Source: Algoriphagus sp. A40 (GTDB taxonomy: Bacteria; Bacteroidota; Bacteroidia; Cytophagales; Cyclobacteriaceae). From it: a DNA stretch of 45,321 nt. Positions 7,614 through 15,681 of this stretch are shown here, piece after piece (position 1 is the first letter of the stretch; each line of letters starts with the position of its first letter). Made by a program: the position numbers and the translations under genes. The stretch lies in the NCBI RefSeq assembly GCF_002002735.1, contig NZ_MUNY01000067.1:1-45321 (forward strand). The letters run 5' to 3'. Below the pieces are notes generated by a model. The model had not been told where the DNA came from and made no database searches. It was given only the letters and a program-made list of their open reading frames with translations.

Positions 7614-8330
7614 ATGTTCATAATTCCCGCTATAGACCTCATCGGAGGCAAATGCGTCCGGCTCAGTCAGGGCGACTACAGCAGCAAAAAAGAGTACCAT
7701 GACGACCCGCTCGAAATGGCCAAGCGCTTTGAAGGAGCCGGGATTCGGCGTCTGCATCTCGCAGATCTCGATGGTGCCAAAGCCAAGAAAATTGTGAATG
7801 GAGATGTCCTAGAGCGGATCTGCGCCGGAACAAGTTTACAGGTTGATTTTGGTGGAGGGATTCAGGCTGATGAAGAAATAGAAAAGGCATTTGCCCTTGG
7901 AGCAAAACAAGTGACCGGAGGCAGTATTGCGGTGAAAAATCCAACACTCTTCGATACTTGGATCTCAACTTATGGTACAGAAAAAATCATCCTTGGGGCC
8001 GATGCCAAAGACAAGAAAATCGCCGTGGGAGGCTGGGAGGAGACTACTTCCGTGGATTTGATTCCATTTATCAAAAGCTATTTCGACAAAGGAATTCGCT
8101 ACGTGATCTGTACTGATGTTGCCAAAGATGGATTGTTACAAGGACCTTCGGTGGACTTGTATCAGGAGATTTTGCAGGAAATTCCCGAACTAAAGCTGAT
8201 TGCCAGTGGTGGAGTTTCCTCAGTAAAAGATCTGGAAGAACTTGAAAAAATCGGAGTTTATGGGACGATCGTCGGCAAGGCGTATTATGAGGGTAGAGTG
8301 ACCTTGGAGGAGTTAGCCAAATTTGTATGA
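7614..8330 (+). CDS. hisA: ProFAR isomerase (phosphoribosylformimino-AICAR ribotide isomerase)
   Basis: It performs the Amadori isomerisation of ProFAR to PRFAR, the HisF substrate. The 238-residue half-barrel-repeat protein has the catalytic Asp8 in IPAIDLIGGKCVRL and the second Asp (about 130) in LGADAKD. GGGI and ASGGV are the two phosphate loops. The gene is bracketed by repeat copies C and D. Confidence 0.95.
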   Translation: MFIIPAIDLIGGKCVRLSQGDYSSKKEYHDDPLEMAKRFEGAGIRRLHLADLDGAKAKKIVNGDVLERICAGTSLQVDFGGGIQADEEIEKAFALGAKQVTGGSIAVKNPTLFDTWISTYGTEKIILGADAKDKKIAVGGWEETTSVDLIPFIKSYFDKGIRYVICTDVAKDGLLQGPSVDLYQEILQEIPELKLIASGGVSSVKDLEELEKIGVYGTIVGKAYYEGRVTLEELAKFV

Positions 8331-8463
8331 TTTACGATTTAAGAATTACGATTTACGAGGTCCATCTGAACTTCAAATACCAAATCTGGAATCTTAAGCT
8401 TTGGTTATCAGGTTTGAGGTTGTTTTGAAGGTCGTAAATCAAAAATCATAAATCGTAAATTTT
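8331..8463. repeat. Intergenic hairpin repeat, copy D (hisA-hisF)
   Basis: It begins at the base after the hisA stop. The outer arms TTTACGATTTA (8331-8341) and TAAATCGTAAA (8449-8459) pair 11 of 11, and the inner words GATTTACGA (8350-8358) and TCGTAAATC (8432-8440) pair 9 of 9. The core has CTGAACTTCAAA and an AAGCTT near its centre. About 55 bases of plain AT-rich sequence remain before hisF. Confidence 0.85.
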
Positions 8464-8518
8464 CAATATCGAATACTGAGCATCGAATGATGAATAATGA
8501 AGTTTTGAATACTATAAA

Positions 8519-9274
8519 ATGCTGACTAAGAGAATCATCCCCTGTCTCGATATCAAAGACGGCCGCACGGTCAAGGGAGTCAACTTTGTCCAGCTGCGAG
8601 ATGCCGGTGATCCGGTCGAGTTGGCAAAAATCTACTCTGACGAAGGAGCGGACGAACTCGTCTTTCTGGATATCACGGCTACTGTGGACAAGCGAAAGAC
8701 CTTGGCGGAACTCGTGACCAAAGTCGCTAAGGCGATCAATATTCCTTTTACCGTAGGAGGAGGAATCTCCACCGTGGAAGACGTAAAAGTGCTTTTGTCA
8801 GCAGGAGCGGATAAGATTTCGATCAATTCTGCAGCGGTGAAAAATCCCGGAGTGATTAATGAGATGGCCAGGGAGTTTGGTTCCCAATGCATCGTAGTCG
8901 CTATCGATACCCGGAATTTGGATGGATTGGATTTTGTCCATACCCATGGAGGAAGAAAACCCACTTTGCTCAAAACCCAAACTTGGGCAAGGGAAGTAGC
9001 CGACCGAGGTGCGGGTGAGATTTTGCTTACATCCATGGATCACGACGGCACCAAGTCCGGCTTTGCCAATGAACTTACGGCTGAGATTTCTTCTGCTTTG
9101 TCCATTCCAGTGATTGCCTCAGGTGGTGCAGGGACAATGGCGCATTTCAAAGATGTGTTTACCTTTGGAAAAGCAGATGCGGCCTTGGCAGCAAGTATTT
9201 TTCACTTTAAAGAGATAGGAATTCCTGAGTTGAAGAGGTATCTCTCCAATTCTGAAATCAGTATAAGAAAATAG
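8519..9274 (+). CDS. hisF: Imidazole glycerol phosphate synthase, cyclase subunit
   Basis: It uses ammonia from HisH to convert PRFAR to imidazole glycerol phosphate and AICAR. The 251-residue TIM barrel has both catalytic aspartates: Asp11 in IPCLDIKDGR and Asp130 in VVAIDTR. GGGIST and ASGGAG bind the two phosphates. A 2-base gap to hisIE shows tight coupling. Confidence 0.96.
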   Translation: MLTKRIIPCLDIKDGRTVKGVNFVQLRDAGDPVELAKIYSDEGADELVFLDITATVDKRKTLAELVTKVAKAINIPFTVGGGISTVEDVKVLLSAGADKISINSAAVKNPGVINEMAREFGSQCIVVAIDTRNLDGLDFVHTHGGRKPTLLKTQTWAREVADRGAGEILLTSMDHDGTKSGFANELTAEISSALSIPVIASGGAGTMAHFKDVFTFGKADAALAASIFHFKEIGIPELKRYLSNSEISIRK

Positions 9275-9276
9275 AA

Positions 9277-9882
9277 ATGAGTGATAGAAGTATAGATTTC
9301 GAGAAAATGGGAGGTTTGGTGCCAACGATTGTCCAGGATGCCCTGAGCGGTAAAGTCCTGATGCAGGGCTATATGAATGCCGAGGCTTTGGCTAAAACCC
9401 AAGAAACCAGCATGGTGACCTTTTTCAGCAGGAGCAAAAACCGACTCTGGACCAAAGGAGAGACCTCCGGCAATTTTATGGAATTGGTGTCCTGGAGTGG
9501 TGATTGCGATGGGGATTCGATTCTAATAAAAGCAAATCCAAGAGGGCCGGTTTGCCATACGGGAGCGGATACCTGTTTTGATGAAATCAATTCTTCGAAA
9601 ACAGGTTTTATCGATCAGTTGCGGACCATCATCAAAGACCGAAAAAACAATCCTACAGAGAAATCTTACACGGCTTCACTTTTTGCCAAAGGCATCAACA
9701 AAATAGCTCAAAAAGTGGGAGAGGAAGCAGTGGAAATCGTGATCGAAGCCAAGGATGACAACAAAGAGCTTTTCCTGGGTGAAGCGGCTGATTTACTTTT
9801 TCACTACCTGATTTTGCTGGAAGCCAAAGGCTACGAGCTGGATGAGGTGATGGAGGTACTGATTGAGAGGCATAAGAAATGA
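9277..9882 (+). CDS. hisIE: Bifunctional phosphoribosyl-AMP cyclohydrolase / phosphoribosyl-ATP pyrophosphatase
   Basis: This fusion performs steps two and three of histidine synthesis. The N-terminal HisI domain (about 1-105) has the metal-binding SGDCDGDS and CHTGADTCF motifs. The C-terminal HisE domain (about 110-201) has the pyrophosphatase helices with SYTASLFAKG and KVGEEAVEIVIEAK. It is the last gene of the cluster and runs into a terminator 4 bases after the stop. hisG, hisD, hisC and hisB, needed to complete the pathway, must be elsewhere. Confidence 0.95.
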   Translation: MSDRSIDFEKMGGLVPTIVQDALSGKVLMQGYMNAEALAKTQETSMVTFFSRSKNRLWTKGETSGNFMELVSWSGDCDGDSILIKANPRGPVCHTGADTCFDEINSSKTGFIDQLRTIIKDRKNNPTEKSYTASLFAKGINKIAQKVGEEAVEIVIEAKDDNKELFLGEAADLLFHYLILLEAKGYELDEVMEVLIERHKK

Positions 9883-9886
9883 AATA

Positions 9887-9916
9887 AGCCCGGTCATTTG
9901 ATCGGGCTTTCGTTTT
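9887..9916. terminator. Terminator between convergent hisIE and S41 peptidase genes
   Basis: AGCCCGGTCA (9887-9896) and TGATCGGGCT (9899-9908) form a 10-bp stem with one G-T wobble and a 2-base loop, followed on the + strand by TTCGTTTT. It lies in the 32-base gap between convergent genes. Confidence 0.85.
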
Positions 9917-11234
9917 AATAGGCAGGAAACTCCTGTTGAAGTCCCTTGAATGCGTCGATCATTTCCCATTTAGGTTTGAAATAGGTGTCGAGCATCCTGC
10001 CACTGACATTCCCGTTTTGCACAAATTGAAGTGCAGCGGCTAAACGTAAATCCTTTGTATCCCCCCATCCAACTTGTGGAGAATCACCCACGCTGAAATT
10101 GGCAGGAAATCCGTCAAAGTATTCTGCTTTTCCCTCAGAATTTGCTGTTGCAAACGTGATGGGAACGAGCTCCACATTGTTGGTTTCTAGCACGCGGTTA
10201 TATCTTGAGAGAGGGAAAGAGCCAACTGGCTTTCCATAAGTATTGTCTCCGATCAAAACGATGTCGAAGTAAGGTTCCAGATTATTGATCACCAATTCAG
10301 AAGCGGAAGCAGAACCGCGGGAAGTGATGAAAATCAGTCTGGTTAGATTCAGATTTCCGATTTTGGAGAAATTCTTGGAAGTGTTTTGGCTGGTCTTCAG
10401 TTTATTCAACTTGTTGGTGTACATCAACTTGCCTGAATTCGAACTTTGGATCAGGTAATTTGAGATCTGTTCGGCCACGGCTACCGATCCACCTCCATTA
10501 TACCTCAGGTCAATGATCAATTCCTGAATACCCTGAGTTTGGAAATACTCCATAGATGACTGAACTTCCGCACTGCGGGTTGGGCTCAGTCCTGCGGTGG
10601 CTTTAAAGCTGCTGTAAGCCCAATAGCCAATTTTTTTTCCACCCAATTCAAACACCCGCTGATCCAAAACTGAATTGGATTGATATTCTGCTTTGATGTT
10701 GGTGCGGGTGGTGGTACTTCCGTCCGGCAGTTTGAAAGTGAAAGAATTGGAAATGCCGGGATCCGGGCCGCCTAGTTTGAAATCATATCCGCCGGTGCTG
10801 GTCTTGTAGTCTGCGATCGGTTTTCCGTTTATTCCGGTGATTTCCCATCCTCTTTTCCAACCGTCTTTTCCAGCAGGAGATTCATCATAAACGAAGGAGA
10901 CATATAGCTTTTCCTCAGCTGTAAATGCAAAGCCAAATCCATGACCGGCATTTTTGCCCACAAAAGCATTATTGAAATCCTCCTGGGTCGTCAGGTAAGA
11001 AAACCTGTCCAAAGGTTTGAAAATGATCCCGTCTAGAAGATCCTCATTGGAAGCAAATTTCGAATAATCTACTGTGGCTGGAAGCTCTTCATTCCAATAG
11101 TACCACTCGTTCATGCTTTCGAAAATCGCCTCTTTGACTTCCAATCCGGCTGGATCCGGTGTAGGTTTTTCTTTAGGATCACAAGCCCAAAATCCCACCA
11201 ACACGATTCCAACGATCCAATTGAGCTTTTTCAT
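9915..11234 (-). CDS. S41 family (C-terminal-processing-like) peptidase lipoprotein
   Basis: A predicted secreted serine peptidase of 439 residues. The N terminus is a lipoprotein signal with Cys18 in GFWACDP, so it is anchored to a membrane. A PDZ-like segment (about 95-180) precedes the peptidase core. The core has DLRYNGGGS (242-250), the nucleophile Ser about 310 in GSASASEL, and the general-base Lys335 in TYGKPVG, spaced 25 residues as in Ctp proteases. This form is common in Bacteroidota and probably acts in envelope protein turnover. The target is unknown. Confidence 0.85.
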   Translation of the reverse strand: MKKLNWIVGIVLVGFWACDPKEKPTPDPAGLEVKEAIFESMNEWYYWNEELPATVDYSKFASNEDLLDGIIFKPLDRFSYLTTQEDFNNAFVGKNAGHGFGFAFTAEEKLYVSFVYDESPAGKDGWKRGWEITGINGKPIADYKTSTGGYDFKLGGPDPGISNSFTFKLPDGSTTTRTNIKAEYQSNSVLDQRVFELGGKKIGYWAYSSFKATAGLSPTRSAEVQSSMEYFQTQGIQELIIDLRYNGGGSVAVAEQISNYLIQSSNSGKLMYTNKLNKLKTSQNTSKNFSKIGNLNLTRLIFITSRGSASASELVINNLEPYFDIVLIGDNTYGKPVGSFPLSRYNRVLETNNVELVPITFATANSEGKAEYFDGFPANFSVGDSPQVGWGDTKDLRLAAALQFVQNGNVSGRMLDTYFKPKWEMIDAFKGLQQEFPAY

Positions 11235-11280
11235 GATATGATTTTTAGGAAGATACGAGGCAAGACTGATAAAAGGTTTC

Positions 11281-11673
11281 TCAGATTGCGATGTCGTACA
11301 CCTTTACGGTTTTCCACATCTTGGAGTACTTTTCGATAAACTCCAGGTGAAGCGGTTCGGTCTGGTAAGCCAACTGATCCTCAAGGCTGTCAAAAAAGGC
11401 GGTGCAGCAGACCTGCCAAGAGTGGTCGACTACCTCTCTTTTTTCAGTTTCGGCTGGAACTCCAGCGATAAATTTCCCAACGGTGGGACATTTTCCCAAC
11501 ATGGGTACTGCTTGGGTCAAAAATTCTTGCGTGTCAGCGACGTCATGCAACCAGAAGTAGACCTGGTGAATCATTTTTTGCTTTGCCATAGTAGTAGCGA
11601 AGGTATTAATAGGTAGAATAGCTGTGGCACCCGCCAAGCCAAGGGTTTGAATTACTTTTCTTCTTGAAGTCAT
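11281..11673 (-). CDS. Exported Dabb (stress-responsive alpha/beta-barrel) domain protein
   Basis: A small protein of 130 residues. The N terminus reads MTSRRKVIQTLGLAGATAIL, a Tat-like signal, followed by a ferredoxin-like Dabb domain (about 35-128) with IHQVYFWLHD and the typical DHSWQVCCTAFFDSLEDQLAYQ centre. Dabb proteins form dimeric barrels and their roles vary from stress proteins to small catalysts. No catalytic role can be assigned. It stands alone, 46 bases upstream of the S41 gene on the same strand. Confidence 0.75.
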   Translation of the reverse strand: MTSRRKVIQTLGLAGATAILPINTFATTMAKQKMIHQVYFWLHDVADTQEFLTQAVPMLGKCPTVGKFIAGVPAETEKREVVDHSWQVCCTAFFDSLEDQLAYQTEPLHLEFIEKYSKMWKTVKVYDIAI

Positions 11674-11799
11674 TTTTTAATCCGCATGGATTGGACATTT
11701 GGTTGTTCACTTTGAAAACCCAAAGGGCTTAAAGATAAAAATTAAAATTGCTTTTTTGAATCAGTTTAAAATTGAAGCAGCATTTGCCAAGGCAAAAAA

Positions 11800-11827
11800 A
11801 ATCCCCCAAACTTTCGATTGGAGGATT
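11800..11827 (-). terminator. Terminator downstream of bipA
   Basis: Read on the - strand, AATCCTCCAA and TTGGGGGATT form a 10-bp stem with one T-G wobble, followed by a run of seven T (11793-11799). It lies 36 bases past the bipA stop. Confidence 0.85.
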
Positions 11828-11862
11828 TTGGATAAGCCTTAATGGCAAATATTTCTATTCAA

Positions 11863-13668
11863 TTAAGAATCCTTTTTAGCCATTCTTGTTCTTTCGTTCT
11901 CATCCAAATAGATTTTTCTCATTCGGATGGATTTTGGAGTGATCTCCAGGTATTCATCTTTTTGGATGTATTCCATAGATTCTTCCAAGGAGAATTTTTT
12001 GGCAGGGATGATTCTCACGTTGTCATCAGAACCGGAAGCTCTCATGTTGGTGAGTTTTTTACCTTTTTGGATATTGACTACGATGTCGTTGTCTCTTGAG
12101 TGCTCCCCAACAACCTGACCTGCGTACAAATCATCTCCCGGATCCACGAAGAATACACCTCTGTCCTGAAGTTTGTCGATCGCATAAGCGGTACAAGGTC
12201 CGCCTTCCATGGCGATCATTGAGCCGTTGATTCTGCCTGGGATGTTGCCTTTGAAAGGCTCGTAATCAGAAAATCTATGGTTCATGATGGCTTCACCCTG
12301 AGTTGCAGTCAGGACGTTGTTTCTCAAGCCGATCAGACCTCTTGAAGGAATTCTGAACTCCAAATGCTGAAGATCGCCCTTTGGCTCCATGATGGTCAAT
12401 TCACCTTTTCGCTGCGTAGCAAGTTCGATAACTTTACCGGCAGTTTCCTGAGGGACGTCCACTACGAGCAATTCGATAGGTTCGCATTTTACTCCGTCGA
12501 TATCTTTGAAAATCACCTGTGGCTGACCCACCTGAAGTTCGTATCCTTCTCTTCTCATCGTCTCGATCAGGATAGACAAGTGAAGAATTCCACGTCCATA
12601 AACCAAGAATTTGTCTTCTGAATCAGTCGATTCTACTCGAAGCGCCAGGTTTTTCTCAGTTTCTTTGAAAAGTCGATCTCTCAAGTGACGGGAAGTCACG
12701 AATTTGCCTTCTTTACCGAAGAAAGGAGAGTTGTTGATCGTGAAGAGCATGTTCATCGTCGGCTCGTCGATCGAGATTCTTGGAAGTGCTTCAGGAGTAT
12801 CCGGATTAGCGATTGTATCTCCGATTTCGAAGTCTTCAACACCCATCACCGCACAGATATCACCGGCAGTCACTTCGGTTACTTTCACTCTACCCAAGCC
12901 TTCAAAAACCTGTAATTCTTTAACACGCATTTTTTTGATCACACCGTCATCTTTGCAAAGTGCGATTTGCTGATTTTCGGTAATTGTTCCTCTTTTCACT
13001 CTTCCGATTGCAATTCGGCCTACGAAGTTGGAATAATCCAAAGAGGTAATCTGCATCTGAAGTGTGCCTTCTTCGATTTTTGGAGCTGGAATGTATTCCA
13101 AAATGGCATCCAAAAGTGGGAAAATGCTGTCAGTCGGGTTTTTCCAATCCGGCCCCATCCAATTCTGCTTGGCAGAACCGTAAAGCGTGTGGAAATTCAA
13201 TTGCTCTTCTGTTGCGTCCAAATTGAACATCAAGTCAAATACTGACTCGTGAACTTCGTCCGGACGACAGTTTTCTTTATCTACTTTATTTACAACTACA
13301 ATAGGAGTAAGGCCCAAAGCCAAAGCTTTGCCCAATACAAATCGGGTTTGAGGCATTGGTCCTTCGAAAGCATCCACCAAAAGAATAACTCCATCGGCCA
13401 TCTTCAGAACGCGTTCTACTTCACCACCGAAATCGGCGTGACCAGGAGTGTCAATGATGTTGATTTTGGCGTCCTTATAGCGGACAGATACGTTTTTGGA
13501 AAGAATGGTAATACCTCTTTCACGCTCAAGATCGTTGCTGTCCAGGATAAGATCCTGAAATTGTTGGTTTTCTCTGAAGATTTGAGAGGCGTGGATGATC
13601 TTATCCACGAGGGTTGTTTTACCGTGGTCAACGTGAGCGATGATCGCGATATTCCGAATATTCTGCAT
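11863..13668 (-). CDS. typA: Translational GTPase BipA/TypA
   Basis: A ribosome-associated elongation-factor-like GTPase of 601 residues that assists 50S assembly and stress adaptation. The G domain shows HVDHGKTTL (G1), DTPGHADFGGEVERVL (G3) and VVNKVDK (G4). The EF-G-like domains III/V and the BipA-specific C-terminal domain follow, with the typical IYLDENERTRM end. The start at 13668 (MQNIRNIAII) is chosen because it matches family length. A perfect TAnnTTTG -7 box lies just upstream at 13689-13696, inside the longer open frame that extends to 13854. Confidence 0.96.
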   Translation of the reverse strand: MQNIRNIAIIAHVDHGKTTLVDKIIHASQIFRENQQFQDLILDSNDLERERGITILSKNVSVRYKDAKINIIDTPGHADFGGEVERVLKMADGVILLVDAFEGPMPQTRFVLGKALALGLTPIVVVNKVDKENCRPDEVHESVFDLMFNLDATEEQLNFHTLYGSAKQNWMGPDWKNPTDSIFPLLDAILEYIPAPKIEEGTLQMQITSLDYSNFVGRIAIGRVKRGTITENQQIALCKDDGVIKKMRVKELQVFEGLGRVKVTEVTAGDICAVMGVEDFEIGDTIANPDTPEALPRISIDEPTMNMLFTINNSPFFGKEGKFVTSRHLRDRLFKETEKNLALRVESTDSEDKFLVYGRGILHLSILIETMRREGYELQVGQPQVIFKDIDGVKCEPIELLVVDVPQETAGKVIELATQRKGELTIMEPKGDLQHLEFRIPSRGLIGLRNNVLTATQGEAIMNHRFSDYEPFKGNIPGRINGSMIAMEGGPCTAYAIDKLQDRGVFFVDPGDDLYAGQVVGEHSRDNDIVVNIQKGKKLTNMRASGSDDNVRIIPAKKFSLEESMEYIQKDEYLEITPKSIRMRKIYLDENERTRMAKKDS

Positions 13669-13688
13669 GGTTTGCCTAATTGAGGCTG

Positions 13689-13696
13689 CAAAAGTA
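13689..13696 (-). promoter_or_regulatory. Candidate -7 promoter box for bipA
   Basis: On the - strand this reads TACTTTTG, a full match to the Bacteroidota TAnnTTTG box, placed 20 bases before the ATG. No clear TTG -33 element is present at the usual spacing. Confidence 0.55.
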
Positions 13697-13845
13697 AGAA
13701 TTTTATTTGGGAGTAAGGTTATCTGTTTGTGAAGTTTCCCCGCTGCCCCAAACGACATAATCCCGTAAGGGTCAAATGTTAGCGCCACATCCCCATCTGA
13801 AACCCTCTTTCCAATCCGATTATTGATTTTAGCAAATTTGTTTTG

Positions 13846-13876
13846 TTGACTCAATGGGAATGAATTGTTACCTTAA
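13846..13876 (+). promoter_or_regulatory. Possible promoter at the sigma-factor gene
   Basis: TTG (13846-13848), a 20-base spacer and TACCTTAA (13869-13876, 6 of 8 to TAnnTTTG) resemble a housekeeping Bacteroidota promoter. Its start site would fall a few bases past the GTG at 13879, so either the promoter or that start codon is wrong. Confidence 0.3.
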
Positions 13877-13878
13877 AT

Positions 13879-14502
13879 GTGGGATTTTCAAAATATAAAA
13901 TTGAGAAAGTGTTAGATGATCCAAATAAAATACTTTTCGATAAATCCTTGAACTCCTCGGTTCAGGAAGACAGAGTGCTTTGGGAGAGTGTGAAAAAGGG
14001 GAATGAGCTCGCATTTTCCTCCCTTTTTAAAAAGTTCATCAACCCTTTGTATAACTATGGGATGCATTTTTTTTCAGATTCAGACCTTGTCAAAGACTGC
14101 ATTCAAGAACTGTTTACCTCAATTTGGCTCAAAAAAGAATCCCTCTCAGATGTCGTTCAGGTGAAATTTTACCTTTTCAAATCCTTTCGAAATTTATTTT
14201 TTGCCAAGATTTCTTCCAGCAAGCATGCTATCAAAAAGGATTTTTGGGATGAAGATTTTGGAGAAATGGAGGATTCGAAAGAATCAGAATGGATTCAAGA
14301 GGAGGAGTCTGTCGAAATTTCCAAATTGGTTCAGCACGCAATCCAAGGGCTTACCCGGCGCCAGCGGGAAGCTGTAATTTTGCGGTTTTATAATAACCTT
14401 GATTATAAGCAAATCTCCGAAGTGATGGGGATTTCCGTGGAGGCAGCTCATAATCTCAACTCAAAAGCCATCCAACTTTTGAGGATAGTGCTGCACAAAT
14501 GA
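13879..14502 (+). CDS. ECF sigma factor, FecI-like
   Basis: An extracytoplasmic-function sigma factor of up to 207 residues. Region 2 includes AFSSLFKKFINPLYNYG and the core-binding DCIQELFTSIW. Region 4 includes LTRRQREAVILRFYNNLDYKQISEVMGIS, the helix-turn-helix for -35-type recognition. It heads a FecI-FecR-SusC-SusD series and so should switch on the downstream uptake locus when the anti-sigma factor is relieved. The start is uncertain: GTG at 13879 is the longest choice, and an in-frame TTG at 13948 would give a more usual N terminus. Confidence 0.9.
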   Translation: MGFSKYKIEKVLDDPNKILFDKSLNSSVQEDRVLWESVKKGNELAFSSLFKKFINPLYNYGMHFFSDSDLVKDCIQELFTSIWLKKESLSDVVQVKFYLFKSFRNLFFAKISSSKHAIKKDFWDEDFGEMEDSKESEWIQEEESVEISKLVQHAIQGLTRRQREAVILRFYNNLDYKQISEVMGISVEAAHNLNSKAIQLLRIVLHK

Positions 14503-14535
14503 TCATATAGAGATCTGGTTTCAGATGTGCTTTGA

Positions 14536-14550
14536 TTTTTTTTTTTTTTT
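14536..14550 (+). repeat. Run of 15 T between sigma and anti-sigma genes
   Basis: An uninterrupted T15 tract is flanked by TTTGA (14531-14535) and TCAAA (14550-14554), giving a weak inverted repeat. It sits in the 127-base gap between the FecI-like and FecR-like genes. Such tracts are prone to slippage and could vary expression of the anti-sigma gene, but a role is not shown. Confidence 0.6.
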
Positions 14551-14629
14551 CAAATCAGAAAAAAAAGTTCTGGTAAAATGATGAGATATGAAATAAAATT
14601 TTCTCTTGTGTTTATAACGCAGAATAATA

Positions 14630-15646
14630 GTGAGCCAGTTTTTAGATTCAGGCACCTCTTCTCCTCTTGGAAAATTTCTGGAAGATCCCCATTTCCAGGA
14701 TTGGGTATTACGCTCTGACCAGTCACTTGAGGATTTTTGGCAGGATTGGATTTCCAAAAATCCAGATTCCTACTCCGATATCAGGGAGGCCCGAAGGATT
14801 TTATTAGATATAAACTGGCAGGCCTATCGATTGGATGAGTCCGATATCCAAGGGATTTGGAAAAACATCCAGAATGACATTCAGCCTAAAACCCCGGCTT
14901 TAGTCAAGGATTTGATGGTCAAGCGGTTTTGGCAGAGGGGAATAGCTGTTTGCTTCCTTTTGTTGTCAAGTGTGGCCTTTTATTTATTTCTTCTGGAAAA
15001 ACCCCAACAGAATACCTACCGCACAGGATTCGGAGAGACACTAACCATTGTGCTTCCGGATAGCTCCAAGGTGATATTGAATGCCAATTCTCTTTTGATC
15101 CATCATTCTGATTTTGTCTCCAGGGAAATCCGGGAGGTTTGGATAGAAGGAGAGGCATTTTTTGATGTACACCACCTAAAGACCAATCAGCCCTTCAAGG
15201 TTTACCCGGCTTCCGGCATAGAGGTAGAAGTATTGGGGACTCAATTCAATGTCTACCAAAGAAATCATCAAACCAGAGTTTTGCTCAGTGAGGGAAATGT
15301 GACCATGAGTTTCTCTGAAATCTCAGGACAATCTAAAATCTTGATGAAACCAGGTGACCTGGTAGAATATGACCAGCGAAAGATCCAGAAGAAGCGGGTA
15401 AACCCCGTTTCCTATGTGTCCTGGACCAAAAAAGTCCTTCAGTTGGAAAGCACTTCGCTATTGGAAATGGTCCGAATAGCTGAGGAAAACTATGGCATAA
15501 AGATTCAGATAGGGCCTAATGTCGATCTAAATCAAAGCGCCTCAGGATCAATGCCTCTGTCCGATGGGGATTCATTTATGAAACTCACGGCTATGATATT
15601 CCACATTCAAATCGACTACCGTGATTCAACTTATTATATCAATTAA
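14630..15646 (+). CDS. FecR-family anti-sigma factor
   Basis: A 338-residue inner-membrane regulator that holds the preceding sigma factor until signalled by the TonB-dependent receptor. An N-terminal cytoplasmic segment (1-100) binds sigma. One membrane helix lies at about 104-122 (IAVCFLLLSSVAFYLFLL). The periplasmic FecR domain begins RTGFGETLTIVLPDSSKVILNAN, followed by the C-terminal DUF4974-like part. It starts with GTG. The partner receptor downstream carries the STN domain expected to contact it. Confidence 0.93.
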   Translation: MSQFLDSGTSSPLGKFLEDPHFQDWVLRSDQSLEDFWQDWISKNPDSYSDIREARRILLDINWQAYRLDESDIQGIWKNIQNDIQPKTPALVKDLMVKRFWQRGIAVCFLLLSSVAFYLFLLEKPQQNTYRTGFGETLTIVLPDSSKVILNANSLLIHHSDFVSREIREVWIEGEAFFDVHHLKTNQPFKVYPASGIEVEVLGTQFNVYQRNHQTRVLLSEGNVTMSFSEISGQSKILMKPGDLVEYDQRKIQKKRVNPVSYVSWTKKVLQLESTSLLEMVRIAEENYGIKIQIGPNVDLNQSASGSMPLSDGDSFMKLTAMIFHIQIDYRDSTYYIN

Positions 15647-15681
15647 GAAGTACCAGTCAATTAAACAACCCAATTTATCCT

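Noticed and set aside
3681..8463. CRISPR array made of the GATTTACGA repeats
   Set aside because: The copies lie in separate operon gaps with genes between them, are inverted repeats of about 135 bases, and have no regular spacers or cas genes.
13669..13854. N-terminal extension of BipA by 62 codons
   Set aside because: The frame is open, but the family starts near MQNIRNIAII and a perfect -7 box lies inside the extension.
14531..14554. T15 tract as the sigma-factor terminator
   Set aside because: The stem is only five A-T-rich base pairs around a T loop, with no T run after it.
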